Shown: positions 26,401 through 39,100 of the stretch, piece after piece
Layout of the letters: each line of letters opens with the position of its first letter
How positions within the stretch are numbered: the stretch's first letter is position 1
Assembly (NCBI GenBank): GCA_008508345.1
Contig: QNGE01001703.1
Coordinates: forward strand, 85,855 to 149,854
Direction: 5' to 3'
Source: Paragonimus westermani
Lineage: Eukaryota; Platyhelminthes; Trematoda; Plagiorchiida; Troglotrematidae
Length of the DNA stretch: 64,000 bases
Position numbers and translations under genes: made by a program
Notes under the pieces: generated by a model
Told to the model about the DNA's origin: nothing
Database searches by the model: none
Seen by the model: only the letters and a program-made list of their open reading frames with translations

Positions 26401-26574
26401 GTCGAAGAATAGTCGTTTATACCTCACGAAAAAATAACGAAGATGGTCAACTCCCAATCTAACTAGCTTCTGTAGTACATAATCAGAAACATCTACTGGC
26501 TCAAAATAACGCTTAGCAGATTGTCTAAAACCATTCGTTAGTTATTTCCTAAATGATTTTTTTCAATATTAATT
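23461..26574. other. Unassigned stretch
   Basis: The first few hundred bases should hold the fingers and motif A of the preceding minus-strand PLE, but no box is readable. Beyond that I find only short frames, for example 79 codons at 23,948-24,187 (+) and 64 codons at 25,060-25,254 (+), with no recognisable motif. Confidence 0.45.
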
Positions 26575-26872
26575 GGAATATATAGGACATGCGGTTAGCA
26601 ACACAACCAAAAACATTCAACCATTGGGTTTACATGGAACAATGACTGTCGTCAGTTCCAGGGCTGACAAACTGCGTGAGTCAACAGTTTATGCACACAC
26701 AAAGCCGGACGGTGAGTATTGATCAACATCGTCTCGGAGAAAGCAAGCAACTTGGGATTCTTATTACGTAACAGAACTTATGTGCCCTGGAACTGACGGC
26801 AGTCTTTGTTTCATGTAAACCCAATGGTTGAATGTTTTTGATTGTGTTGCTAATCGCATGTCCTAAATATTC
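26575..26872. repeat. 89-bp inverted repeat with 120-nt spacer
   Basis: Arm 1 is 26,575-26,663 and arm 2 is 26,784-26,872. The reverse complement of arm 2 matches arm 1 without gaps, with 7 mismatches counted by eye (about 92% identity). The spacer is 120 nt. Transcribed in either direction it would form a long hairpin. Both arms encode the same degraded peptide (GHAISNT / GHAVSNT and QPLGLH), so it looks like a duplicated piece of one element placed in opposite orientation, not the terminal repeats of a small transposon. Confidence 0.9.
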
Positions 26873-26959
26873 TGTTTTACGTTCGTGACTGAAGAGAGTA
26901 AACGAAATGTTAACATCTCGCAATGTATGTCTTCTATCGTTATTGGTGAACTGGATCAA
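26723..26959 (-). pseudogene. Possible Ty3/Gypsy reverse transcriptase scrap
   Basis: This 78-codon minus-strand frame contains TLRDVNISFTLFSHERKTEY followed by LGHAISNTIKNIQPL. It resembles the end of a Ty3/Gypsy RT palm, where the family has HLxxVxxRLxxxxxxLxxxKCxFxxxxxxYLGHxISxxGIxPxxxK. The cysteine of the KC box is absent and there is an insertion between SNT and IQPL. The second, opposite-strand copy lies in arm 1 of the inverted repeat. No LTR, primer-binding site or flanking RNase H was seen. The assignment is tentative; a random match to one short motif remains possible. Confidence 0.4.
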
Positions 26960-29900
26960 GGGAACTCAGTGTTTCAATTTCAATTGGTCAAAACTGGAGG
27001 TAACAAAATTGTGAGGACAATTTCCTTGTAATACACTCTCAGAAAATGATCAAGATATAGCTTGACTGTTTTTTCCAAAATATTAATGTGCACTGTTTGT
27101 CCCGAACAGGTCTTGCGTAAACAGCGAGGCCCACGTCACAACGTTTTTTGAGAAAACTCTTCGTTCAGGTTAACGCGATGAAAGTTATGACAGTCTCGTT
27201 CAAATTGAGAGCCATCTTATACAAAGGATTTCAACCGGATTGAGATCTGGACTGCAGGCTCGCCCTTTGATTACAATTATTCCTCCAGAAAGTAAAGATT
27301 TCATTTTCTATCACGGAAATATGGGGCTTTGCATTCTAATTTTCACTTATGGTGCTGCCACTATGGGTATAAACCGTTAGCGAATAACAATTTCATTCTT
27401 CCGGAGGTTATCTTTGTAATAATTTTGCTCAGCTAGTCAGTAAAACCTATCCGTCGCTGAACATTACAACTTACTAATTAGGCCATCGAAAAATGGTTCC
27501 ATTCCACCCCACAACTCACAGTGTCTGTTCTTCATCCAACGATATCAAGCCCTTCATTCTGGTGTGAGCCTGCAAATGAGTTTATTGAAGGGCTTCTACC
27601 GCACTTCTTGATAGAAAAATCACACATTTGGTTCCCAACGTTGTTAATTATGGCTCTGTTAGATGCCTATTTGATAAAAGGGCATTTGATTCATTTTGAA
27701 TAGACATTTGGACGTACTGTTTTACTGAAATATCCATCAGACATAACGCACAGCCAGTTGTGCTATAGGTATCATACTTTAGTTCTTGGTGTGGCTGGGG
27801 AATCTGATACCAACCCAGAAATATTTCGTAAACGAAGTTAAATTTCAGTTGTTCTGGATGCTTCGAGTTGCCGCGTTAAGTGTTAATGGAAAAAATGTAA
27901 CTACAAATTCAAATCACAGTTCACGCAATTATCCACTGCGTATCCTTCATCTTATCGAAAAATTTATTTAGTTTCCGTAAATATTCATGATGAAACCCAT
28001 GAATTTGTTAAAGAGTGATGCTGCTTACATCAAAACATCGCATGCTTCAAGCAAGTCAGAACGACGAATCACAAACAAGTTGTCATTATACTTACTGTTA
28101 CGTTTATTTCTCAGCCACTGATAAATTAAACGAAGGTTATCAACCTGTGGCAAAGTGGTGTTAGACATTATAGTATATGGCATTCCGGAACAATAATCTA
28201 TGCTAAACCATTCGAACACTACCTCCACTCTTTCATAAAATCCGTGACGAGTGTAGCTAATTAAAGTCCGCTGGAAAACTAAATGTGATTTGCAGTATAT
28301 TCCCCAAAGTCATTTTGACCCGGTTTTTGAACTAGTACATGCCAGCTGAAATGGAAGAAAATTCAACGGGGCCCAACGGTCAGCATGTTACCAACCATAA
28401 TCTTCAAATGATTCCACTGAACTTCAGGTTTACGAACTGTAATCTCGTTATCTAGAATCCATTGGGAGAACTTGAATTATTATTTGATAAACTAGAATGA
28501 GAATCAGCCCAGTACAGATCCTACTACTCACTGTTTAGCTCAATATATTAACGGTAAGTAAAATAGTGTTTTCAGCGTGTAGATAGACGTCGACCCTATC
28601 GGCACGCTTACCTCTCACTATGTTTACTTTCAAGATTTCAAGGAGAATTTTCGTCATTTCACTTCTCTCCCGTTGCACGGGAATAGCGCGATTTATCAAA
28701 AGCTCGCCGTTTGCACAAAACGATTCAAATATTTGGACGCCACCAGTTGACCGGGTTTGCACCTTTAATGAACAGTCGCGAATGTGGACAACAGACCTCA
28801 CGCGTGACGTTCGAACGTTTGATTTTCAAGTTTTCGCATACCAGATTCATTGGAGCCAGAAGCAAGTACTTTAGTTTTAGATGGGAGGTCAACGGACGCG
28901 AAAACCATGATGGTATGTTCGCTGGTGGGATAATTAGTCAGCAGCGATTGATCAGCAACATTGTTATATTTAGTCTGTCCACCAAACCGCTGTGACTTTT
29001 ATTGTGGTTATTAGAAATTCTTCTTAAAAATGCAGTACCAAAAACCCAGACGACAAAACCATCCGTTCCGTTTATAGAATTTTGAAATTCCTCAATCTTA
29101 GCATATGCATGTAAGCCTAAACGTCAGTCGAGTAGGTTGGAAAGCTAATTTGAAAAATCAACAATTAGAAAAGTCGGTAGTATCACAGTTTATCAACAAA
29201 TAAGACATAACGAAGAGAAAAACATCAAAAAGAATAGATCTGTCGCTGGTAAAAAACTTGTGATCCGCGGTGTCAAACTCGATTGTTCCTCAACATACCG
29301 AATTGGTTTTATGCAAGACGCATGCAGCGCTCTTAGTCACCTTGAAACTACAAGCGTTAATCTCTAGAATGCCTCAGTCGAGCTAATACGACCGATCTCC
29401 AACAGACGTTTGGTAATCGTACATGTCTCCTTATGTCGTTTAGCCTGTGTTGACTTTCTGCACACTACACTTTGGAGGTCGCGTTTTCAGCTCAGGTGTT
29501 GATGTAGAAACCAATGTAGTCACAGACGAACTGGCAAACACAACATAAAATGTGAGGTCCACATGCGCTCATATGAATCAAATGGACTACTGAAGCTTCG
29601 GTAGCAATACGGTATTTTGAACAGTCTATCAGGAGGATCTGGAGGTCCACTTCTCAGTTAGCTTTGTCCTTCAACCCTTTCCTTCTAACGGGAATATATT
29701 ACATGATGTATTTTGCAAACTATCACTCTCAGATTACTTCAGGTTATTTGTTGATCTGGTTCAAAAATACGATTTCCATCAAAACGCCTTTAGAAACAAA
29801 CTACAAAGCCTGTGAAATAACCTTCATCTTGTGACATGGCAAACGAGGACTAGAATCCACATAAGTGGCCACAAATGGACTGGAGAACTACTGGGTTTCA

Positions 29901-31187
29901 TGTCACATGGTCTGCGTTAACTGCTTTGCGGTTCTAGAGTGGTTGCGCCAGATTTGTGGAAAGGGGAGATTTCAGGATTGGCACTGTGAACAAAATGAAA
30001 CAAAATGACAATCTAATATCAACAGATTTAGGCAAGAGCGCTTTTAGACTGGCCGAAATTTAGAACTGTTAAGCGGAACTAATCAAAACTGGAAGTAATA
30101 ATTTCTTAATTACATTGAAATCGCCCCAAGTGAATTCGGTTTGGATCAAATGAAATCAACTATACCAATCAGCTAACATTCGTACAGTCTGTCTAGATTT
30201 CATAAAACAATTCTCCATTAAAAGTGGTACTAGGCATATGTCGTTAACAGCGCCAATCAATGGTCAATCGGTTAGTGGATGTGCCGCGGCCCGCGTAATG
30301 GGACCAATCGATAAACAGTCTACATGTTAGTTTTTAGTTCTGTTGAACGCCTTAAGGAACATTAGAGTTGAACCTCAGCATATGAGCTACCTTGACTTGA
30401 TTGTGCTATCCATAGTCGTCTTTTAAATGATGATAAATTTTGTGCAACAAGGCATGACCGTTAGCGTGCACAGTTGCATATCGTAAATTACATTTGAAGG
30501 CGTCGTTCTCACAGTGCATGCTCAAGATCCAGTTTAACTTCAGCGATTATTTGTTCAAAGGGATAGATTGTAATCTCTACTAGTTTCGTCGTCGGTTGAC
30601 GTAATGATAGTTAGAATGAAATCCTGAATTCAACTCATCATTCAGTGTCTTCACACGTACCACCCATGTTCCAACGATACGTCGGCTGAGGCATGCTTTC
30701 CTTGAAGTGAACTTGAAAAGACAACCTAGTAGTGGCACATTGCACGATCTTTGTTCCAACTGATTTCGCTACATCTTATGGAAAACATAGTACAGAAATA
30801 AAAATTGAAAAACATAATATTGTCGCTTACAGAGAGTGTCCTCGCCAGTGATGAAAATTTGAATGCTGTTCGTTAAGATACCATTGATACTGCTAAGCCG
30901 GTTAAAAACAACTTATACCGTTAATCTGGAGCAGTCTGAGTTTCCCTCATCGAGAATGCAACGACCAATGCAAGCAGATTTTTAACTTGGTTAGGCAAAT
31001 GAAACTCTTTGAGAACATAGCTCGCTTATCCCTCCTAAAGTCGTTGTGTAATTAATTCTTTCTTATTTTGGTTATTAAAATTCAGGTTTCCGCCGGTAAT
31101 TTGCTGCATGCATCCAAGACGTGTCTGACCTCACTTGAACTTGCAGTTTGTTTTGTTCGCTTCACCCCGACAACTCTGTTTCACATA
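26960..31187. other. Unassigned stretch
   Basis: No family was recognised. Overlapping frames on both strands at 28,535-28,995 (88, 84 and 94 codons) are the densest coding-like patch, but at most one could be real and none has a known motif. A diverged PLE body would be expected just upstream of the hammerhead-like fold at 31,188. I looked in all three plus frames from 30,600 and found no convincing GIY-YIG box. Confidence 0.45.
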
Positions 31188-31247
31188 AATGTTATGCATT
31201 TGGCCTGATGATGAATAACTGAAAACGAGCTTGTTTGTTACAACATT
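31188..31247 (+). ncRNA. Hammerhead-ribozyme-like fold, intact CTGATGA core
   Basis: This is clearly related to the fold at 11,172. Both share the spacing and the internal-loop string ATGCATTT, a GC pair before the core and an AGCTTGT stem III. Here the core box CTGATGA (31,205-31,211) is canonical, GAAA is at 31,221-31,224 and stem III is ACGAGCTTGT (31,225-31,234). The stem I strands AATGTT (31,188-31,193) and AACATT (31,242-31,247) are perfectly complementary. An inner GGC/GTT pairing uses two G-U wobbles. Stem II is very weak (TGAATAACT), so activity is doubtful. The likeness to the PLE-linked copy suggests this is the 3' end of another PLE whose body is lost or unreadable. Confidence 0.55.
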
Positions 31248-33803
31248 TTTCATATAGAAAATGTCGCATCAGTCAAGAGGATCGTGTATCACTCAAGCTT
31301 TTGTACGATAACTTTGAATCAACCAAAAATTGAGGCATTCAGCAGTTTGCCTTCTCGCTGACGCTCTAATTTTTTACAAAGAAGCTCGCTTAAAGTGGGC
31401 GAACATTTGACGTTTTATAGCAGGTGAGACTTCTACTGATTTAAAATTGCATACTCTGTCAATATTATGTCCTAGTTGCTGATGACAGTATAAAGTGGAA
31501 TGTGAAAATTGAGGCAAAAATGAATTCCATACCAAAAGTAAGATAAGTTTCTTTCAAAGTAATTTTTCGAATACGAACAAGTTCCGGCATGAAGTTGAGT
31601 TCCCACTGTTAGCATCCAAACATCAAGAATTATCACTGTTGCCGACCATTGTCAGTTTTCTCTCAACCTACGAAATATCTGCAAGTGTTAAGTATGTTTC
31701 AACTAAACAAATCATGAATCGTGCACAGAGAAAAATGAGCCACACCGAAACGTGTGTTGGGAAACCTTCATAAATAGTTTTTCATCAGACTGACCCGAAA
31801 GCGAGGGTTGTTATAAATATGCAGTGTCGCTTAAACTTTAACTGAACACCTTGTAGACAGTTATAACATTAATTTTATTAAGCTGGTCAATATTTAAATA
31901 TTTCCGGGATTCTAGCTTGGGTTGTAAACGTTTGGTTTTTGCCCCGGGCATTATGCTTTTAGAGTGAAGACTGTACATGACAGCTGATTTTTGGAAGACG
32001 TCTGAGGTCACAATCTTTATGATATTTGGCTACCTATTTTCATTTACGTCTTCTGACTGTTTCTTTTGCCTCGGGGCAAAATGGTTGTGGTTGTTTCGTC
32101 GTGAACAAAAATTTTAAGTTACTGTTTAGGTATTACTAATGTCGGTGACTTTAGTCTGACGGGTTGTTTTTTACTGAAACTGACCAGAAATGTGAACAAG
32201 ACTGAACGAACTATCAATGAGTGTTTAGACACAGGGATTATTGCCATGATGGTCAATACTACCAAATTATATGCGGTAAAGTTGCAGTTTCAAATCTAGT
32301 CTGAAATGCGTAACGCAGTATAAGTGAACGACGCGAAAAATAAGATACGAATCCTTTGAACTGAATCAGACGACAAGCGTTCTCTAATCTTTGTAAGCCC
32401 CAATAAAAAATAATGGTCGTCTCATAAAAAGTTTTTGTATATCTAACTGGTAATTGCTTGAATTTTTTAGTGTTCCACGCAATCGTTTTTACTTGACAAA
32501 CCGCCGTTTAAAGAAATTTAAACACCCACTAATTAAATGCACTTCACTTATCGCTCGATTTTTTGTTCCGCACTGGTCAGTGGGCATCCATATCAAGCTC
32601 TCTTCTAACAATATGCTTCAGTGACTAATTCCTGTTTATATTGTACGAGTGTATTTCACGCATTGGTTGCATCAAATATAGTTGAGATTAAAATGGCCCG
32701 CATTTCCGTAAGATATTCTAATTAAATTTTGATCCGAATACATTGAATGTGCATTTGGTTCTAACTAATTATTCTTAATTGAAAAGAGATGTAAAATGCT
32801 CCTCAATTTTGAAAAGCTGCTGACAGCTTACGTGCTTAACTCATCAGTCAATCATTCTCGGGAGTTTTGAGCCACGGTGGTGTTAGGCAAATCACCAGCT
32901 CGGCAATTTTGCTCACTCTTTTCTGTGAGTTGTGACTGTGTTGAACTGTAGAAAATTTTCCGGAATTGCTGTTTCTATGAGACCTCGTGGAGTTTCCGTA
33001 TTGCATTTCAACTAAGTACCACTCACCGCATATTGTGCACACGGTAATTTGCTGATTTCAGCAATAAGATGATAATTACTCTGACCATTGCAACAAATGG
33101 TGCACTGTTTAAACCAGCATGATCTCTGGCCTGCTGACAACAGCCACCGGAAGTTTGTTATTATGCCTACCTAGTATCGGTTTTCAACTTCCGTCCGAAT
33201 TTGCATGGAAGTATTATGAGTATACCACATCACGGGGAATATTTAGAATTTAACGGCTATATTAGAAAGATATAGCGCGCATGCACACATATCTGAAGTT
33301 ACGGATTTACTTCCAGAACATTTACAACCTGGGTTGATAAGTTACCATACAATGATCCGAAAAGCAGTATCAATTTGCAAATACCGTCGGAAAACAGTCA
33401 CAATTTCGACAGTAATGTATTCGGTTCCATTGCGCCTAATATGGCGGCGAGAAACTTACAAATACACATACTGCAAGTCAGAGTATTTTATCTGTGTTAA
33501 TCTATGGACTCTTGATGATGGTATCGTAACCATGGCCGCTGTTCAGATCAGAGTTCTGACTATAAGTAGACATTAACCCCAGTAGTAGTTGTCAAAATTC
33601 CTCTTTACTCAGTAGATAGCGCTGTGATGCACTAATAGGGTGGGCATTTCTGCGGATTTTCTCATTCCGCGAACAGATTCACGAGAAAAAACGAACGATT
33701 CCCGATTTGTGCAATTACTTTTGACGATTCACGGGTAGCTGTACTGCTCCAAGGAAAACACGGCCCATGTTTTTCTTTTCATCAAGGGTGTCACTTTAAT
33801 TTG
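31248..33803. other. Unassigned AT-rich stretch
   Basis: Only short frames occur (64 codons at 32,848-33,042 on the minus strand and 80 codons at 33,334-33,576 on the plus strand), none with a recognisable motif. No repeat array or tRNA-like box was seen. Confidence 0.5.
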
Positions 33804-34030
33804 TTAACTTAAGTCGTTTTGAATTTCCATCTGAGAGAAGCGAAAGCAAAATCCGACCGGAATGTAACAGAATCCATTATAAATCCAAAAGTGGACTGGT
33901 TTTTCATTCAAGCATGTTAGCATCTCCAGCTGTGCCAGCGGAAAGTAGCAGGGTGTTTCCTCGTTATCAGCATTCAATTCAATGAAACTTAGGGCGGGGT
34001 GCATGTCCCGTTTCCGGGACAGATCAATGT
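33804..34030 (-). pseudogene. Weak PLE-type RT scrap
   Basis: The minus-strand frame of 66 codons starts HPALSFIELNADNE and later reads FWIYNGFCYIPVGFCFRF. In many PLE reverse transcriptases the tail runs HPxxxFTxExExxxxxxFLDV, followed about 25 residues later by a Y-x-x-W/F-x-S-F/Y-x-P pattern. The two landmarks occur here in that order and at about that distance, but the FLDV box is missing and no catalytic box precedes it. It lies downstream of, and cannot be the RT of, the GIY-YIG-like scrap at 34,555-35,061 on the same strand. Chance resemblance is quite possible. Confidence 0.25.
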
Positions 34031-34554
34031 AGAATACGACGGTTAGTGAGAAAAATTCAACTGCTTGAGTAGACCGAATGAATGATTATACTGCTGAGAT
34101 GATCGCTGACTGATGCATCACACCTCAACAAACAAACCAATTATAAAACACTAATGGTGTTATCCAGTGTTTTTGAAGTTACTGATTTGAAAAAGTAGGC
34201 AGCTTTGAATAGTATTTCAAATTTTGCGGTCTATAAGAAACCTTTATCGCGCTACATCCCAAAAATATTGCAAGATAATTCGATGTACCTGAGAGCAAAC
34301 GCAACAACTCCATGCTAGACTGAACAAAAGTGGATGCTTGAACTTTCAAACTTTCTACCGTCTGAATCTCACCCACAGTTTGGACACTGGTGGTTAATGA
34401 ATCAACGCAGATACATAAACATTATTGTACACAGCTAGGCGGATCCGGAAATTTTATCGATTATATGCGAGCAAGCAGATGGAAAACATTTCAGTAGCCC
34501 GTTTCGAAGTAAGACAATCCCGATTTTCTTTGATATGTACCTGCCATTTTTATG

Positions 34555-35061
34555 TTAACATGTGATATCCCTTCCTAAAGTTATGATGTATCCTTTCAGG
34601 ATGCCTTCAACCGTGACAAATATTCTAACCCTCGAATGCCCCAGCCCCAACTTTTGCCGGTCCAGCCTGTCAGACTGCGCTATGATGAGAAATACACTCC
34701 GCAACAACTGTACATACAAAAGTAGTCTTTCTCTTTTCAGGTGTCTGTGTCGACGAATAGCTTGGCACGTCAAGTCCCATTTACAAACTTTTTAAAGTTG
34801 TGTTATCCAAGTTTTTACACGCCGAGTTCAAGTTAAGCGCAAGACGTCAAAGTTCCCAAAAGTACCAAGGAATAAAAATGTGTTCAGATGCAACCTTGAA
34901 TGTTTGATTAGTGATAAAACCAGGTCCGTCTCATTCTTTTGGGTACAGATGGTGCAGGCTAGTTTGTAAACGGCATCCTCTTTTTTCGGGCAACAACGTT
35001 TAATGTAGCACACTTGGAGGTGTGGTTTATCACACATTTGCACAGTAAACGCGTGAACCAA
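34555..35061 (-). pseudogene. Possible PLE GIY-YIG endonuclease scrap
   Basis: The frame 35,061-34,828 (-) reads CYIKRCCPKKEDAVYKLACT followed by ICTQKNETD. This resembles the start of a PLE-type GIY-YIG domain, where a cysteine-containing linker is followed by VYxLxCxxCxxxYIGET. The YIG box itself is not visible. The next minus frame, 34,773-34,555, could hold the C-terminal part (VRIFVTVEGILKGYI), but that is weak. The Cys pattern suggests a different subfamily from the copies at 9,845 and 22,350. Confidence is limited because the catalytic Tyr/Arg motif cannot be pointed to. Confidence 0.3.
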
Positions 35062-35710
35062 CAGGATAAACGTACAGACCTAACTACCCTCCATGCCCGC
35101 ATTCTTGTTTGTTCAGCACGGTGCACAAAAGCAATGACATCAAATCTTACTAGACTAAGTTCATGAAAGCTGAATAAAATAAATGTTTCTATCTGACGGA
35201 ATTAATTTTGTTTAACTTACACTAGCTAGAATTTGTGAGCATTTTACCGCTTTTTCACTTTGCTATTCGAACAACAGTCTGAATGACTAAACCAACCTCA
35301 ATGTGGTTTCCCATCAACCTTCGTAGGATATCATGATGAGTAAATATGTAATGTTCTGTCTGTCCCATGAAATTCTATATGATAGGAGTATGACAAATTT
35401 TTTACGATACCCTGGACTTATTACTTTTTTCCATAAATGAAGATTTGTTTCTTATCCATACCTAAACCGCAAATTGTGTCAATAATAATGAATTATCTTG
35501 ACCTTAACAGTGTTGTTGTGATTGGCCCCTACCAAAGGTTGATTCAATATCGGTTTTGACGAAAGCTTTGCTGATGACATATGGATGCAAAATATACAAG
35601 CCACATCAGTTTTAAAATCGGATATTAAGTAGTTCAAATGTGAATATCAAAGTTTATACTTGAACGAACCAGGCAAAATTTTGATGCAAAAGTGCAATCT
35701 ATGCACTGAT

Positions 35711-35795
35711 AAGTGGCATGCATGCTAAGATGTGACTATCAATTACACGGTGNAAGTGGCATGCATGCTAAGATGTGACTATCAATTACACGGTG
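35711..35795. other. Assembly join: single N with duplicated 42-nt flanks
   Basis: Positions 35,711-35,752 and 35,754-35,795 are identical 42-nt sequences on either side of a lone N at 35,753. This is the signature of two contigs whose ends overlap but were scaffolded with a minimal gap instead of being merged. The genome probably has one copy. Confidence 0.93.
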
Positions 35796-36014
35796 GACGT
35801 CTGGACTGTTAAAAACAGCGGAGCGTTTTGTGAAATAAGGTGGAAGTTTTCGAAGAATTTGTTTAGACTTAGATCTCATCGAAATAAATCTGAATCCCGG
35901 CCGTGGCAAGGATATGCACTACTGACGAGCTCTAATGAGAGCAAAACGCGAGTCTAGTGCTTTTTTCGAAAGAGACTGACTGGAAAGTCTGTCTGAATGC
36001 GGAGGTTGCGATCG

Positions 36015-36180
36015 ACTGTGAGTGATGATCAACTTGAAAATAAACCAAATCCCCGACTACTCATCAGTAATCTAAATGAGAAATCTCTGAGGTTCGGAAG
36101 GTTTCGAACTAGGGGTATCACAATTTGCGTTCGCGTGACATAGTTCCCACCAGGCGAGCTAACGGACCTTGTCGGGAATT
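36015..36180 (-). repeat. tRNA-derived SINE-like unit
   Basis: On the minus strand an internal RNA polymerase III promoter is visible. The A box TAGCTCGCCTGG is the complement of 36,150-36,161, and the B box TAGTTCGAAACC is the complement of 36,100-36,111, about 38 nt apart as in tRNAs. The strings GTTAGCTCGCCTGG and AGTTCGAA are tRNA-like, but no seven-pair acceptor stem or proper anticodon arm can be drawn, so it is a tRNA-derived element and not a tRNA gene. The unit probably continues to about 36,015. No target-site duplication was identified. Confidence 0.6.
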
Positions 36181-39100
36181 CAAAAATCCTACATGTGGAC
36201 CCAGATGCCAAACCATTAAAGTCCGGGTCTCATTTAGATTGATCAAATCCACATAACTATCATTCGATCACGAGCCGACGAAAACGGCCATACACCCAGG
36301 TTTATTACGTCCAATCACTCTGATGGCTTAAGAATTAATGAATACAGTTGTCTCACATTCATTCTTACGCGCAATGGGTACTAAAATTTAGCTATCTAGT
36401 TTTTTCATTGAAGAAACTAACCCGGAAATAATCTACTTCCAACTGATTATCAAGCAGTGTATAAATGTGTAGTGTTCACTGCTGAACATATCCCCATTAG
36501 TTATATTTTCCTCATTTAACTTTGCATTGCATACATGGTTGAGCCATAGTAACTAAAGGATAATTATCAAAAGGGTGGCTCGAGTTGTTTGTCCGCAACA
36601 CTTGGTTGAATTGTCTAAAATCTGTTGCAAAATGACATCTAGCGAGAAGGTCGATTGTGGTCTTTTGCCTTAAGGACATCCGTTACTTTGTTCATCACAG
36701 TTCACATTCATTTGCAAGCCAGCTTATTTAATTCCTATGGGACACTTCATACTCAAAAGCTGAACGGTTTAGTTAAAGAGAACTCTGCCACGCAGTTTCA
36801 ATTTTGTATACATATAAAAACTAAAGACGGTTCAAGTATTATCGTCATCCGTGAAGTTCACTACAAGTTCCTGTGTGATTCTCTGACTTATGTTGGTTTC
36901 ATTTAAAATGCCTGTATCAAATTTGTTTAAAATAAGTCATTCTTCATTGGGAATATGGTTTGGAAATTAATTTCCATACCCCCCTACATCTGTCATCCAC
37001 AGCTAAGCTCATGCGTAAACGAGATGACGAGTTGCGTGCTGAAGAATACGTACGTCTAGCGCAATCCTAGACAAAAATGTGTTCTTCATGATATTGACTT
37101 ATAAAGAAGCAGCAGAAAGAGCGCTAAAATTAAAGTGAGGACGAATCTTTTAACGACATGAACCAGATCACCATTTTTGATATGAGAGATCTGTCCCACA
37201 ATGGGTCGTAGGAAGACACGTAAGACAGCTGGACCAAAAGTTTTGTAGTCAACCCTTGAGTGAACCAAATGTTTGTGAAAACTCAAGTTCACTTCTGCTA
37301 ATGACACAAAACTACATCTGTGGTTTTGTAATTCCGATTCTTCCTTTCAGTCTGAACAACCTTATCGATGTTTTACCCTACCTGCCTCTTGACAGAATAA
37401 TTTAATTCAATGAAGGCCCGTGTGAATCTGTTTATTTGATGTGTCAGGTGTAAAAGTTTTGTTTTTTATAGAGGCGTTTTTGTTTAATTCAACTAGTTAA
37501 CTTTCCAGTGAATAAATCGCAACTAACTTTTATGAACTCAAATATAGCTGATAAAAATCGAATCACTTGAAATACTTAAACTGTTCAAAATACGTCATCT
37601 TGCACTGAGATAAAGCGACTAAAACGATCATCGAATGTGAACCACATGCCTGTGTGTTGTGACCCATAAATATGTTCATTAGAATACCTGCATAGCCAGC
37701 ATGTTATATTTCGGTCCTGGTTGTGATAAACTGCAAAAACTCTCTACGATATGAGCCGTACTCAACCAATCAGTTGGTTTTCAACATGTGTGACATCAAA
37801 CCAAAACCTCTCGAAGTGTGTATTTCGGACCGACGGTTCAGTTTGTGGATTCCCACTGATTTTGAACATGGCTCAGAGTTTTAAAGAGACGTTCACCTGG
37901 TAACTCAAGGTATCTCGCAAAGTTTGTGAGATAGGATAAAGGCGAACAAAACGAACGAAGTGATATACTGGGCAGTATAAGTTTACTCACAGTAAACATA
38001 TTCATAACCACTAGACGATATACACTGACTGCACCAATGCAAAGCAAGTGTTAAAAAGTGCCCCGAAAAAAGAACACAAAGTGACATGCAACTTTCTTTC
38101 TCATTTAAAATCCAAACTTGACAGCAAAATTCGTGGAAGACTTTTGTCAATAGTCTGTAAGATTTTGAGTTCACATCAGAAAAGACAGTGAAGCGTCGAT
38201 CACACAGGAAATTCCATGTTTTACGGTTTTATCTTGATTATCAAAATATCTGAAGGTACTTCCTGATACACATAATTGAAAGTATTTGGCAGCAGAACCC
38301 ATCTCAGTCTTCTTCATAATGGCCATATAATCTTGTAGCACAGCCCACATGCTTGGCCGTAAAAGCCGAACAAATATCAGCTCTAAGTTTTATCTTCCTA
38401 CTGAACGACAAAATACCATCAAAATACGACGCCATCATTGTCATATTACGTAACTCTAATGTTACATGTACTTTCCACCCAAACCATCAAATGGAGACTG
38501 CTAGTCCTAAGTACACGAAGACATCTGAATTTGATGGTTTTCTAAACATCCTTAGTTTTTGTACTTTCCTCCAGACAACGCTATTTCGAAATTTTCATCC
38601 AACAATTTGAACGCTAACCCTATTTGCTATCAGTCACTGCATTCAGGTGGATTTTCCAGTCACTCTTTGTTATTGAAACCCGAGCTTATCCCGAGAAACA
38701 ATCAACCAACTTCTGAAGCCCTAGTTAATTCTCAATTTTACAGCCGTTGGTAGCATTACTGAGGGTAGGAGGAAGGAACCAAATGGGAACTAGCAACAGC
38801 CGAAAAGTAAGTGGCCGAAGGTCGTTAATTGAACAGTTTAGGAAAAAGTGATATATTTTCTCCATCTTTTCTCGGGATTTCTGAGGACTGATAATATGAA
38901 CAGAATTTCTCTTCACTTTTCTGTACCCGACGGTGTTAAACACAATCACAGGGTCATTGTAACAACGTTCAATTTCGAAGGTTGAATTCTTGGATTTATA
39001 AGAATTGAGCGTCATTCATATTTGTTCACAGAATTTGAGTTAGACATTCCAATCAAGTGCTCTTGAAAAAGTCAAAAATCTCAGGTTACATTCCTTTAGG

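Noticed and set aside
28535..28995. Three overlapping frames on both strands
   Set aside because: Mutually exclusive, with no family motif and no splice or promoter evidence. Not supported as a gene.
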